Positions 10,478-20,366 are shown, counted from the stretch's first letter. The stretch is DNA of 64,000 nt from Isochrysis galbana (GCA_018136815.1 CM030938.1:5612638-5676637); one strand, 5' to 3'. Program-made: numbers and translations. Notes: a model not told the origin generated them from the sequence alone.

Positions 10478-12190
10478 AAAAAAAATCTTCTTAAAAATTC
10501 CCGCTACGTATGCGGCGTGAGGCAGCTTGCTAGTGTACCTCCCTACTACGTACCCAACCTTAACCCCTAACAACCCCCTTCCCCTTCCCCAGTTCCCTCT
10601 TTAGCGGAGAAGCTGGATCCAGGATCCAGGGAGGCCGCGCGCTCTGCTTCGGCCGGGAGTTGGAGAGAAGGGGGTGGGAGATTGTGGCTCGTCTCTTGAT
10701 CTAGTTACGGCTCGTATTTTCCTCATTTATATAATGTGGGGTCTTTATAGGTTTCCGGTGCGGTTCCTATTAAGAGATTTGGCTACCCTAAGTGATGTTT
10801 CTTATGTCTAGGCCTCTCGCCGCCTGCAAGAGGTCTTTTGATGCTCCTAAGTTGAAATCCTTGTCTATAGTGTACAGTGGGCTTATCACTTTCCGAATAT
10901 GTTTGTTGCTCGGGGCGTGTAGCCCCATGCTCTCGCGTTGTTTTTTTAACCTTTGGAAGAAACCGACCTTCGCCGTTACTAATAAGTGGTATCTCGTAAG
11001 GATTGCTCTTAAGATTGTTCTAACGGACCTACCGTCCGTGTTGCCATATTGGATGTTGTAAAAGTCCGTGAGGATGTATCTCCACGCCAGGATACCTAAG
11101 TATCCCGAGGAGGGATGCGGTCTGTCTACCTGGAAGCAAAAGAGACGTTGGGCTATCTCAGAGCCCGGCCTAAGATTTATCCCCAGAAGCCCTTCTATGA
11201 ATTCGAAGATGGGCTCCGTCGCGATGCACGCGGCTATGTGGGTGGAGCTCTCGGGGGCTATACCGCAAAAGCGGCACGTCGGATCGTCAGCGAACCGGTT
11301 CGCCGTGGCTATTCTCCTATGCAGGACGTGTTTGAAGTGCATATATGAGATATGAGTCTCTTGGCGTTAAAAAGTTGTACTTGTATAGCTGAGATACTTG
11401 TTTCCATTTCCCGGAGAGGTCCGGCAGTCGTTTTTCCCACCTCAATGTGGATTTTTGCTTCTTCGTTTTCTTCGTTGCGAGAAACGCTTTGGTCAGCGCC
11501 TTGACGGTAACATCCTCTAGGGTTTTATTCGCGCCTTTAAAAGAGTATTCTTGTGGTATCGGGTACGCCGTCTCGGCCGGGCCGTCGTACGCTCGGCCCC
11601 ATTTCAATGGGATGTATAATTCGTCTGGTGATGGCTGCGGGTTGGCTCTCTCATAAATATGGGGTTCACCCATCACATTGAGCTTGACTACGTAATAGTC
11701 GCCACTCCGGCGCAAGTAATACTTGTGTTCTTTGTCCACCAGGCTGTCTCCTAGGTCATGCCCATCCGGGTCATCTTGAGGGGCTAACTCATGTTCTCCC
11801 GGAGTGAGGGGAGGAGACACCGCTTTCTTCCTAAGAAGGTTCATATATTCGTTAGTGGCCTCCGCCATTCTTGCTCTAGACCATTCGGCTATCTTCTCCC
11901 ATGACTTTAGAAATGGACCTATCGAGATGTAGTTGCCTCTATGGCGTATCCAGCGTTCTCCTTCCGGCAGGTAAGCCGCGCATTCCTCCGTGGTGTATAT
12001 CTCTCCCGTGTCCGGGTTGATCGTATTATGCACAATAACCGTTTGTAAAGATTCCCACTTAGCCCTATGTGAGTGATGTAATGCCGGAGCTTTATGAAAA
12101 CAGTTATACCATATCGGGGATCCTTGAGTCCCTTTTCTCGTGTTGGTTTCCCTAAGGAACTTAATCCGTCTGAAATTATCGAGCGCGCCC
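10478..12190 (-). pseudogene. LINE fragment L2: C-terminal region and 3' UTR, frameshifted
   Basis: On the minus strand the fragment begins inside the C-terminal domain (LDNFRRIKFLRETNT, matching LENFRRINFHRETNT in the 20.5-24.2 kb copy) and continues to the end of the protein at 10788, then through a conserved 3' UTR to an AAGAAGATTTTTTTT end at 10478. The zinc-knuckle block CRFCGIAPESSTHIAAC is intact. An insertion of about 7 bp at about 11330-11337, after RDSYL, shifts the frame. The 5' truncation at about 12190 removes the reverse transcriptase, as is usual for LINE insertions. Confidence 0.85.
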
Positions 12191-12329
12191 ATTGCAGCTG
12201 TGGTGTAGTGCCGCCCGCTGCTGCTGGTGCTGGCAGCGCGACGGCAGCGGCGGCCTCGTCGAGCCGGCTGAGCTGGCTCTCGCGAGAGTCCAGCGCGGAG
12301 CGCGAGGTTCCGTTCGAGGTGGGCTGGTA

Positions 12330-12552
12330 CATGCTTGTGGTGAGAGTGAGAGGGGAGGGGAGGGAGGGAGGGGCGATGGGCGACAGCGACAGCGAGAGGG
12401 GCGACGGGGGGGGGTTGCTTGTAACATGTAACATGGGAGCCCCCCCCGGTACTGTATTTGTTACTGTATTTGGCTGTATTTGGACGAAGGCCAAATACAG
12501 ACTGTATTTACTGTATTTGGAACCCCCCTCGCTGTATTTCCCATCTAGGATT
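12330..12552 (+). repeat. CAAATAC-palindrome repeat, copy A
   Basis: The unit runs from a GGGGAGGGGAGGGAGG block through GGGCGACAGCGACAGCGAG and CATGTAACATGGGAGCCC to a 90-bp stretch dense in GTATTTGG and CCAAATAC and ends at CTGTATTTCCCATCTAGG. The same order in inverse orientation is found at 30903-31064 continuing at 52847-52935, interrupted by the big retrotransposon. A partial third copy is at 57925-58077. It is non-coding. Confidence 0.75.
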
Positions 12553-12595
12553 TTCACCCATAGAAGTTCAAATAGCTGTTTGACCGCCCTACCAG

Positions 12596-12988
12596 TGTTT
12601 TCCCCGTGACGCGGAAAGGGAACGGAAGTCTTCAACCCGCACTACTAAAGTACTCCGCGTAGACGTCTGTTGGGCTCGTTCTCCCTCCCTTTCGCCCCCT
12701 CTCTATGATTTCATTAATATTACGGGTTATCTTTCCTCTCTTCTCACTGCTTCACAGCTCATCCAAGTATAATTCTCCCTTACTTCTCCGCTCTCTCTCT
12801 TCCTCTCTTCAATGTTATATACCCCCCCGGATGATTCTGTCTCTCTCCCTCTCTCCTCTCCTCCTCCTCCTCCTCCTCTCTCCTTCTCTCCCTCTTCTTC
12901 TCCTCTCTTCTCTCTCTTTTCTCTTTAACCTACCCTCCCTCTCCCTCTCCCTCTCCCCGCCCCTCTCTTCCCCCCCCTTGGCCTCGCC
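12596..12988 (+). promoter_or_regulatory. CT-rich upstream region of the ART-ankyrin-Nudix gene
   Basis: From about 12680 the + strand is dominated by CTCTCC/TTCTCC runs up to CCTCGCCATG at the start codon. No TATA box is evident. The same arrangement precedes other start codons in the window, so it probably contains the promoter and 5' leader. Confidence 0.5.
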
Positions 12989-15900
12989 ATGTCCTCGTCC
13001 GCCGCCGAGGTCTCCCTCCACCATCACGCACAGCAGCATGCCACAACCATCGAGGAAGCGCTCACTCTCGCAGTAAGAACGACGCTCGAGCAGCGTCATC
13101 CGGATCCTCTCACACACATTGCAGCCCTCCTCCACAAGCAGAGAGCCACTCCTCCAGCTTCCCTCGCTTCTCTCCACGGTGCAGCGGTCGAAGCGGCAGC
13201 GCACTTCTCACAGGAGGCCGCTCTCACCGCCGCGCCCGCCACGGCCACCCCTGCTGGGCAGAAACCGTCCTCGTTGGACTCCTCCTCCGCCACGACGGCA
13301 ATTCGAGGGCCGTCAAGCTCCTCGGACAAGGGCGCGGCCGATGCTGTGCCGCGGTGGAGATTCGAGCAGTGGCTCGAGTCGCTCGACCTCGTCTCCGCAG
13401 TTGCGAAGAAACTGCTCGAACCGTTGAGCCAAAAGGAGTCGCACCCAGGCGCGGAGATCTACTTCGCGCGTGCGCTCGGCCGACTGCACGACTGGACCGA
13501 GATGTACGGCATCCTCGATGCATCTGGCATCTTTGAGCTTGTGGCCAAGGTGATCTTCGAAACGGCCAAGGTGCTCGACATGGACCAGGAGGCGGAGGCG
13601 CGCCAGGGCAGCGGCGCAGCCACCGCTGGGTTTACTTGCAAGTTCGGCGGCAGCCGGCCCGAGCAGGAGAGCGGACAGGAGGAGGTGCTCTCTCTCGGAC
13701 AGCGCACGCTCTTCTTCGATGGACTCGATAGCCTCATTGGCCCGCCAAACCCCAATGTGCGCGAGGCCATGATACACGAGCATTGCCGCAGTCGGGACTC
13801 AAACGTGTACTTCACGGCCAACAACTACCATACGCGCACCACCTCGCGTGTCGAGTGGTTCTTCGTTTTTGACCCATCAGACAAACATTTCCTGGAGGAA
13901 CATCGAGGCGAATGGCCCAAAGAGGAGGACCCACCAAGCAAGCTGCATGTGCAAGCTGGTACCGCGGACCACGACGCCTCGGAGATGCGCACACCCAGGC
14001 CACGCAGGCCCTACCCCCTCGCATACTTCGAGGTAGCCCTCAACCGCCGAAACAGTCAGCTACGCGATGTGGGCGAGAAACCGCTCGGCTGGGACGAGTT
14101 CATCGGCGCCCGGATGTACACCGGCCCCATGTTCCAGAAGTACAATGGCGTGCTTCGTGCAATCGGCGCGCTGCGTGTTGGGCGCGAGCTCCATGCCATT
14201 TCAGAGGCAGAGATCGAGGAAGCGCTCACGATGAGCCCGCACGCGTCCACTGCCGGCAACGTTTACACGACGACGCTACATGTCATCAATTCGGCGTGCA
14301 TCAAGCTAGGCAAGCTGACGCAGGCCAACAAGGTGTACCGAGGCGTCAGTGGCCGGCGACTGCCAAAGGCCATGCAGCAGCCCGACAAGTACAACGTGAT
14401 GGGTGGCGTCGAATTCGGCTTCATGTCGGCGACGCTCGACCGCAACGTGGCGATACAGTACGCGTCGTCGAACGCCGGGAGCGCCATCCTGCTCGAGATG
14501 CAAATGGGCATGATTGACCGAGGCGCCGATCTCTCATGGCTCTCGCAGTACCCACACGAGCGTGAGATCCTCTTCGCACCGCTATCGGCGCTCGAGGTGC
14601 GCCGGCACTATGTCGTCGGGCCAGTACGCGTCTTCAACATCCGCCTATCAGTCAACATGCAGGCGCTCACAATTGAGCAGGTCATTTCCAAGATGCAGCG
14701 CTCTCACCTCCAGCTGATCGACCTGCTCCAAGACAACCTGCGCTTCGCCGGCGTGCCGACGCGCCTGCTTGCACCGCTGAAGCAACTGCGTCTCAAGGCA
14801 CTGCACGCCGAGGCGGTCGACTTCAACGTTGCGCAGAAGTATCGCGACGCGACCAACGCCGCGCTCGACTCGCTGGAGGCTATATTCATGGAAATCACCC
14901 ACGACAAGACTTGGGAGTTCGAACGCAACACTGCCGGCCATGCCGAGAAGCTCTACAGCACGGCCATGCTCTGCGCGCGTGTGGGCAGGCACGACAAGGC
15001 CATAGAGATCCTCAAACTTCGGGCCCGCGGGTCGGGCGATGGCAAGCCGTCCGCAGCTGTCCTTGATGAGCGGATCGTCGAAGAGCTCGTCAAAGAGGGG
15101 CTTCCTGCGCCCTGGCCGGGCACGCTAGCCACGCTGGTGGAGCAGCGCCTTTGTAACGGCACCGGGGAGCGCGACCCTGCCTTTGCCAAGCTTGTCGCAG
15201 ACCATGTGCTTCACATTCAGCGCCCTGACCCGTTTGCGGAGCACGCGCCGGTGCTCGTCTACCAAGACGGGATCTGGCAGAAGGCGCGCATCCACCGGGC
15301 GCTCCGCGGAGAGGAGGAGCCTGAAGGGCGCCAGTTCCCATTCGAGGGCAAGCGCAAGGAAGGCTATTGTGTCGTCAGCTGGAAGGAGCTTGCGCTCATC
15401 AAGGACTTCGTGCTTGCTCCAAGCGTCGACGGTCCTGCGGCGCTCCTGCGGGGTGCCGCGGCCATGGGTGTGACCGAGCTGGTAGAGGAGCTGCTAGCGA
15501 GGGACAAGACTCTACCCTACCAGTGCGACAAGCACGCTGATACGGCGCTCATCCTGGCCGCCAAGGAAAACCGCCCGCGCGTGTGCAAGCTCCTGCTCAA
15601 TGAGGGAATGAGCGAGCACGTCCGGAACATGGCGCGCGAGAATGCCTACGACGTGGCCACGCACCTTCGGCATATGGACGTACTGCGCGTTTTCAGCCCC
15701 CACGACTCGGATGACGACGTCGGAGCACTAACGCTCGCGAAGGCGGAGGACAAGGACGGACCGGGCCTGTCGGAGGGTGTTACATTATTGATGCTAGCCA
15801 GCCGCGAGGGCAATCTCGTCAGGGTAAAGGAGCTTTTGCGGCAGGATGGGACGAGTGTGTACGCGCAGTCCAAATCAGGGTGCACCGCCCTTACAATGGC

Positions 15901-18142
15901 AGCAGAGGAAGGACACACCGACGTCGTGAGCGAGCTCCTGTGGCACTACGGTGAGCCTGGGCAGATCGACAAGGAGGTTGGACAAAGCAAGAAGACGGCG
16001 ATGGCCCTTGCCGCACAAGCCGGGCACGTCGAGGTGTTAAAGCTCCTTGCCAAGAAAGGCGCAAATGTACATGCACGCCTCTCCAAGATAGAGAAGGGGA
16101 AGGAAAAGGACGGCCGCACGGTCCTTCACCTTGCGTGCATGTTCGGGCACGTTGAAGTCGTCGAGACGCTGCTCATGCTGGGCGCCGACATCAACGCCAA
16201 GAACTATTCGTCGGATACACCGCTCAATCTCGCCTCACGCTTCGGCCACCTGAGCGTTGTCGAGCTGCTTCTGGAGAAACCCACTTGCGAGCTGAGCGAG
16301 GAAACAAGGGACGTGTCGTGGTCGTCCATTCACCGCGCGTGCGGCGCCGGCCATGCCCAGGTCGCGCACGCGCTTCTTTCGCGCCACAGGCTGTTCTTAA
16401 ACCACACCGACAAGCGAGGCATGACACCCTTGATGGCCGCAGTTGGCGTCGACGCATCAGAATGTGCCGTCATGCTGATTGACAAGAACGCCGACATCAC
16501 TAGCCAAAATAAGAAGGGTGAGACGGCAGTCATCATAGCGGCCAAGGCAGGCCAGGTCAACTGCTTGCGAATTCTTCTCTCGCACAGGGACGTGGACGAA
16601 GAGCACGTTAACCACGCGACGAGTATGAACGAGACGGCGTTGATGGCCGCTTGCAGGAATGGCCACGAGTCAACCGCCCGGCTGCTGCTCAATGCGAAGG
16701 CGGACTTTAATGCGCCGCTCAGCGGCCCCGACAACCCGCTCATGATCGCTTCCGCAGCTGGCCACACGCCCATTGTACGCATGCTCCTCAACCACGGCGC
16801 GAGCGAGCGCAAGGACGAGGCGATCAAAAAGGCCGAGGAGGCCGGCTACAAGTCCAAGGAGGCCGCAAGTGGCGGCGCGGCGCTCTCCTCGCACGGTGCA
16901 ATGCCGAACCGCTTCGATGAAGTGATCAACCTTCTCAAAACGGAGTTCACGTCGGAGCCTCACGCACACGATGAGCAACAGGCGGCAAAGGCTGTGGTAG
17001 CCATGGCGGACGCCACAAAGACAGCGGGTGAGACGGTGGACGTCGGAGAGCAGTTCGACGACGCACTGGTGACGCTGAGCAAATTTGAAGCGTTCTACGG
17101 AGGGCAGATCGTGCCGCCTCGACCCAGCAAGTCGGACATCAACGTCAAGAAAACGGCATCCGGCGATCTCGAGGTCATCAATGGCATCGTGGTTCAACGC
17201 GGCCCCTACAACTCCATCTGGCTGCGCGCGGGCTGTGTCGATAAGGTGCCGTGGTCCGCCCTCTGGCAGACGCTTCAAGCGTGCGCCAGCCGCGCGATCC
17301 GACAGCAGAGCGTGGCAGCCGAGGAGGGCAAGTTACCACAGGCCATCTGGCTCGCCGTCACCGAGCACACGCTGCAGTCCATCGACTTTGTGTGGCTCAA
17401 GAAGCACGGTTTCAAGTTCCATCACTACCGTAAGGCAGGGCATGTGCAGACAATGGACGAGGCGGCCGACCGCGACAAGGCGCGGCTGCCCGAAACGCAC
17501 CCGTCGCTTGAACCGGCAGAGTTCGTCTACTACTGTTGGCCAACCACGAGTAAGCAGTTTGACGACATGGTGCCCGCGTACGCCACCTCCGTCGAAGGTG
17601 CAACGGGCGTACTATTGTCGCCCGACGAGGCACACGTGCTCCTCGTGCATGAACGCGGCAGTTGGTCCACACCGGGCGGCGCAGTCAACCCAGGTGAGAT
17701 GAAGATCGACGCGCTCGGTCGCGAGGCGATGGAGGAGGTGAACGTGTACTTTGACCCGGCGTTCGCGCCCATATACCTTGGAGGGTATCATCAGGGCGCA
17801 GCACGCGACAACCGCAACAACGACAATTTTTCCGCCTTTGTCGTCCGGCTGAAGAGTATGGAGTTCAAGGTGGACAACAAGGAGATCAAGCACGCCGCAT
17901 GGTTCGATGTGAAAGCACTCCTACGGCTTTGGCGTGACGCCAAGGTCACTGGCCGGGCCTCTGAGAAGAAGCTAGAGGTAAACATGAACGAGGTGGCGCC
18001 GGAATTCACGACGACGTCCCTGAATACGGTCGCGACAAACCTGCTCCGGTGGCTCGATACGTACGACCGTGGACTAGGGATGCAGTGTCTGATAGAGTCC
18101 AAGGGACGGAACAAAATTGTCCACATCGGCGTCAGCAAGTGA
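12989..18142 (+). CDS. ADP-ribosyltransferase-ankyrin-Nudix fusion protein, 1717 aa
   Basis: A single intronless frame; the ATG has a favourable GCCATGT context directly after the CT tract. Residues about 330-560 form an ADP-ribosyltransferase of the R-S-E class: YRG (Arg451), FGFMSAT (Ser480) and HEREILFAP (Glu524, Glu526), preceded by MYTGPMFQKYNGVLRA. Residues about 755-810 (VLVYQDGIWQKARI ... YCVVSW) look like a small beta domain. Residues about 816-1275 hold 12-13 ankyrin repeats (for example GRTVLHLACMFGHVEVVETL). Residues about 1395-1530 resemble the pre-Nudix region of NUDT6-like proteins, ending in FHHYRK and EFVYYCW. The Nudix hydrolase follows, with box GGAVNPGE at 1563-1570 and REAMEEVNV at 1578-1586; its usual late Gly is Asn1585. 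The first enzyme would transfer ADP-ribose from NAD; Nudix enzymes cleave ADP-ribose-type pyrophosphates. The ankyrins probably choose the target. There is no signal peptide, so it is probably cytosolic or nuclear. Confidence 0.85.
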   Translation: MSSSAAEVSLHHHAQQHATTIEEALTLAVRTTLEQRHPDPLTHIAALLHKQRATPPASLASLHGAAVEAAAHFSQEAALTAAPATATPAGQKPSSLDSSSATTAIRGPSSSSDKGAADAVPRWRFEQWLESLDLVSAVAKKLLEPLSQKESHPGAEIYFARALGRLHDWTEMYGILDASGIFELVAKVIFETAKVLDMDQEAEARQGSGAATAGFTCKFGGSRPEQESGQEEVLSLGQRTLFFDGLDSLIGPPNPNVREAMIHEHCRSRDSNVYFTANNYHTRTTSRVEWFFVFDPSDKHFLEEHRGEWPKEEDPPSKLHVQAGTADHDASEMRTPRPRRPYPLAYFEVALNRRNSQLRDVGEKPLGWDEFIGARMYTGPMFQKYNGVLRAIGALRVGRELHAISEAEIEEALTMSPHASTAGNVYTTTLHVINSACIKLGKLTQANKVYRGVSGRRLPKAMQQPDKYNVMGGVEFGFMSATLDRNVAIQYASSNAGSAILLEMQMGMIDRGADLSWLSQYPHEREILFAPLSALEVRRHYVVGPVRVFNIRLSVNMQALTIEQVISKMQRSHLQLIDLLQDNLRFAGVPTRLLAPLKQLRLKALHAEAVDFNVAQKYRDATNAALDSLEAIFMEITHDKTWEFERNTAGHAEKLYSTAMLCARVGRHDKAIEILKLRARGSGDGKPSAAVLDERIVEELVKEGLPAPWPGTLATLVEQRLCNGTGERDPAFAKLVADHVLHIQRPDPFAEHAPVLVYQDGIWQKARIHRALRGEEEPEGRQFPFEGKRKEGYCVVSWKELALIKDFVLAPSVDGPAALLRGAAAMGVTELVEELLARDKTLPYQCDKHADTALILAAKENRPRVCKLLLNEGMSEHVRNMARENAYDVATHLRHMDVLRVFSPHDSDDDVGALTLAKAEDKDGPGLSEGVTLLMLASREGNLVRVKELLRQDGTSVYAQSKSGCTALTMAAEEGHTDVVSELLWHYGEPGQIDKEVGQSKKTAMALAAQAGHVEVLKLLAKKGANVHARLSKIEKGKEKDGRTVLHLACMFGHVEVVETLLMLGADINAKNYSSDTPLNLASRFGHLSVVELLLEKPTCELSEETRDVSWSSIHRACGAGHAQVAHALLSRHRLFLNHTDKRGMTPLMAAVGVDASECAVMLIDKNADITSQNKKGETAVIIAAKAGQVNCLRILLSHRDVDEEHVNHATSMNETALMAACRNGHESTARLLLNAKADFNAPLSGPDNPLMIASAAGHTPIVRMLLNHGASERKDEAIKKAEEAGYKSKEAASGGAALSSHGAMPNRFDEVINLLKTEFTSEPHAHDEQQAAKAVVAMADATKTAGETVDVGEQFDDALVTLSKFEAFYGGQIVPPRPSKSDINVKKTASGDLEVINGIVVQRGPYNSIWLRAGCVDKVPWSALWQTLQACASRAIRQQSVAAEEGKLPQAIWLAVTEHTLQSIDFVWLKKHGFKFHHYRKAGHVQTMDEAADRDKARLPETHPSLEPAEFVYYCWPTTSKQFDDMVPAYATSVEGATGVLLSPDEAHVLLVHERGSWSTPGGAVNPGEMKIDALGREAMEEVNVYFDPAFAPIYLGGYHQGAARDNRNNDNFSAFVVRLKSMEFKVDNKEIKHAAWFDVKALLRLWRDAKVTGRASEKKLEVNMNEVAPEFTTTSLNTVATNLLRWLDTYDRGLGMQCLIESKGRNKIVHIGVSK

Positions 18143-19512
18143 TGCACGTGGAGGGAGGACCAAGGCACGAGGGTAAAGCTGTTCCCTCTGTACTCCGCGT
18201 ACGGCCATTTCCTGGCGCGCGCGCAACTCCTGGCATCAGTGTCCTTCGTGGCCATCGCTTGGAAGCCAGGCTGCCCACGGTGCCGGGCGACCCACCGTGG
18301 GGCCAGGGCATCCCCTCCGGCCACTCCACCGCCATGGCATCGCTGGGCGCGCCCACTGAGTCGCCGGACCTGGCGCCGGCGCTAGCGCGCGGCGTTGACG
18401 AAAGCGTCCTTCGAGATGAGCAGGAGGCTGGGAGCGCGCGCGATGGGCGTCCCAGACGACGGACAGGTGCCCAAATGTCAAATTCGGCTGTGGGCGCGCC
18501 CAACCGTCGCAGGGTACGAAGCAGAGGGCTGTCAATGCCATCGGCCACTGGTACCACCCGCGCGCCGACCACTCCATACTCGATCACGACCAAGGCCCAA
18601 TGGGCCAAAGAGTTTGGAGTGGATCGGCAGCGCTTCTTATACTGGTGTCTTGTCACTCAACTGGGATGCTGGGAGAGTGTGGTGAGAGTCATGTGGGATC
18701 CGACGGAGGATGCGTGTGATGCTGAGCGCGGCCATAAATGTACCTATGCGTAGGCGGAGTCTGAGTCTGAGCCTGAGGTTGGGGAGGAACAGGATGAGGA
18801 GGAAGCACATTCAAGTGCGGGAGTGCATAGTGCATGTGATCTCCAGTGGGATAGCTCAAGCTATGGATGCCTTGCGATCGTAAGTATACTACAATATATA
18901 TTATGTTTATGTAGTGCCGTGCTTTCGGGTTGGGTGTGTGTGCGCCGCCGCTGGCGCAGCCGACTGCCCAACGAGATCAGTAAGACATCTAGCCGTCTAA
19001 CCGTACACTCCTAGGAGAATGTGGTTAGGGTGAGGCCAACCCATACCCCTGTGGCCAGGCATGCCCTTTTTGTACATGATTTGGCTGGGTTATGGGTTAT
19101 AAGCATTTTCAACTTGGAAGGACACAATGGCAGGAATTGAGTATACCATTAGATTTAATTTTTAACAAATTTTTATTGGTCGCGGCGCGGCAAAGGGACG
19201 AGACTAGCGCTCACCCAAGACAGGACTCCCTGCCGCGGCAAGCGCGAGCACCCTTCCCCCCTTATGCCACACGGCTCATCACTAGCTTTCTGCCTACGCT
19301 AGCGGGAGCGCCCCTCCCTCCGCACTCAGACAGCCCCCCACACCAGGATCCTATTTTGGATTTTGGTCTCGCAGGCAAGGGGGCCTAATGGGAGGGTGAG
19401 GAGCAACTCATCAAAGAGGAGCTGTGGGGAAGGAGATGGCTGAGTGGGGGCACTATACCCTTGCGCTAGGCATGGGCAGCGACGCCACTTCAAGACATGC
19501 CCTCCCTCTTGT
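18143..19512. other. Intergenic, mostly featureless
   Basis: Apart from one exon-like stretch at 18754-18879 nothing is supportable. The open frame running out of the fusion gene's 3' end in another frame has no recognisable content. Confidence 0.4.
18754..18879 (+). CDS. Possible isolated exon, acidic
   Basis: A stretch bounded by TAG at 18751-18753 (acceptor-like) and GTAAGTAT at 18880 (donor-like) translates to an acidic segment, AESESEPEVGEEQDEEEAH, followed by a polar stretch. Phase and partner exons are unknown. Acidic composition alone is weak evidence; it could be a remnant of a transposase N-terminus or chance. Confidence 0.2.
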
Positions 19513-20366
19513 CTTGAGTTGAAATTTTTGGTGCTTGAACGAAGAGGCAAGAAGGTTTGTGCTATTTCCTAGTTGGGCTGTAAGTACTGATATTAGTACT
19601 GATGCATTAGTATTAGCTCCCCAGGAGCTGATATACTGATGTTTTCCTAGGCTGCCAGTTCAAAAATAAAACTAAAAACAAAACTCCGGAGCGGGAACGA
19701 GAACGAGCCCTGCGAACAAGCGCAGAGGCGCGCCAGCCCGCTCCCTCCCCCTGCCTATCTCTCCTACTAGCTGCCCACCCCCCACCACCACCACCTTGGA
19801 CTCTTGGCCTCTTCACATGCACCTGCCAACTCGTGCTCTCTGTTTATTTGCGCTGCCCTCCCCTTTGCGCGCGCGCCACGCGCTGCACGCTGAACACCCC
19901 CTAGTAAGTATAAGTATAATAATAGCGATACTAGAAGTTATAATAGGGGTGTAAGCTGATATTAGTACTGATGTAAGTACTGATGTAAGTGTAAGCTCAA
20001 AACCACCGTAAGCTTACGGACTGACAGCCCAACTAGGCGCTATTTGGGTTGGTTGGAGTTGGAAGAGGGAGTGGGAGAGAGAGTCAAGTGTTGCAAGAGG
20101 GCCCAAGGAAGGGCACTGAGTTGTAGGTACTTGTGGCCCACAAGAGTGGGGCGAAAACGAAATGTGTGTCAGCATGGGTCTTGAGTTGAAATTTTTGGTG
20201 CTTGAAACAGAGGGCAAGGGAGTTTGTGCTGCTTGAGTTGGTTGTAGTTTGAAGAGGGAGTGGGAGAAGGAGTCAAGTGTTGAAAGAGGGCCCAAGGCAG
20301 GGCACTGAGTTGTAGGTACTTGTGATCCACAGGAGTGGGGTGAAAACGAGAAGTGTGTCAACATGG
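19513..20366. repeat. Tandem duplication of a 188-bp unit, one copy split by an insertion
   Basis: The unit starts TCTTGAGTTGAAATTTTTGG. Copy a is 19513-20178 once the inserted 470-bp element and its target duplication are removed; copy b is 20179-20366. Shared blocks include GTCAAGTGTTG, GGCACTGAGTTGTAGGTAC and AAAACGA. The two copies differ at roughly 10-15% of positions. Nothing is encoded. Confidence 0.75.
19568..20037. mobile_element. hAT-like MITE, 470 bp
   Basis: Terminal inverted repeats CCTAGTTGGGCTGT (19568-19581) and its exact inverse (20024-20037) enclose 470 bp. The flanks TGCTATTT (19560-19567) and CGCTATTT (20038-20045) form an 8-bp target duplication with one mismatch, the length typical of hAT elements. 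Subterminal regions are rich in ACTGAT/ATTAGT repeats, as in many hAT elements. No transposase frame is present, so it depends on another element. The adjacent tandem copy without the insertion shows the approximate pre-insertion sequence. Confidence 0.7.

Larger units (their letters stand above)
10094..12595. mobile_element. 2.5-kb unit bounded by 20-bp inverted repeats
   Basis: CTGGTAGGGCGGTCAAACAG at 10094-10113 recurs exactly inverted at 12576-12595. Inside each arm a weaker match (GGGTGAAAA about 20 bp further in) extends the symmetry to about 55 bp. The interior contains a perfect long hairpin, a CTGAT-rich cluster, a minus-strand LINE 3' fragment and the CAAATAC repeat. No transposase is present and no target duplication is visible, so this may be a composite non-autonomous element, or an inverted pair of short repeats flanking unrelated insertions. 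Confidence 0.45.

Noticed and set aside
10536-10575. Telomere-like CCTTAACCCCTAAC string
   Set aside because: It occurs at the same place in the 3' UTR of three LINE copies (10.5, 20.6 and 54.0 kb), so it belongs to the LINE and is not a telomere remnant.
13119-18753. Overlapping frames within and after the fusion gene
   Set aside because: Arg/Ser/Pro-rich shadows of the GC-rich 12989-18142 gene; the extension past its stop has no recognisable content.
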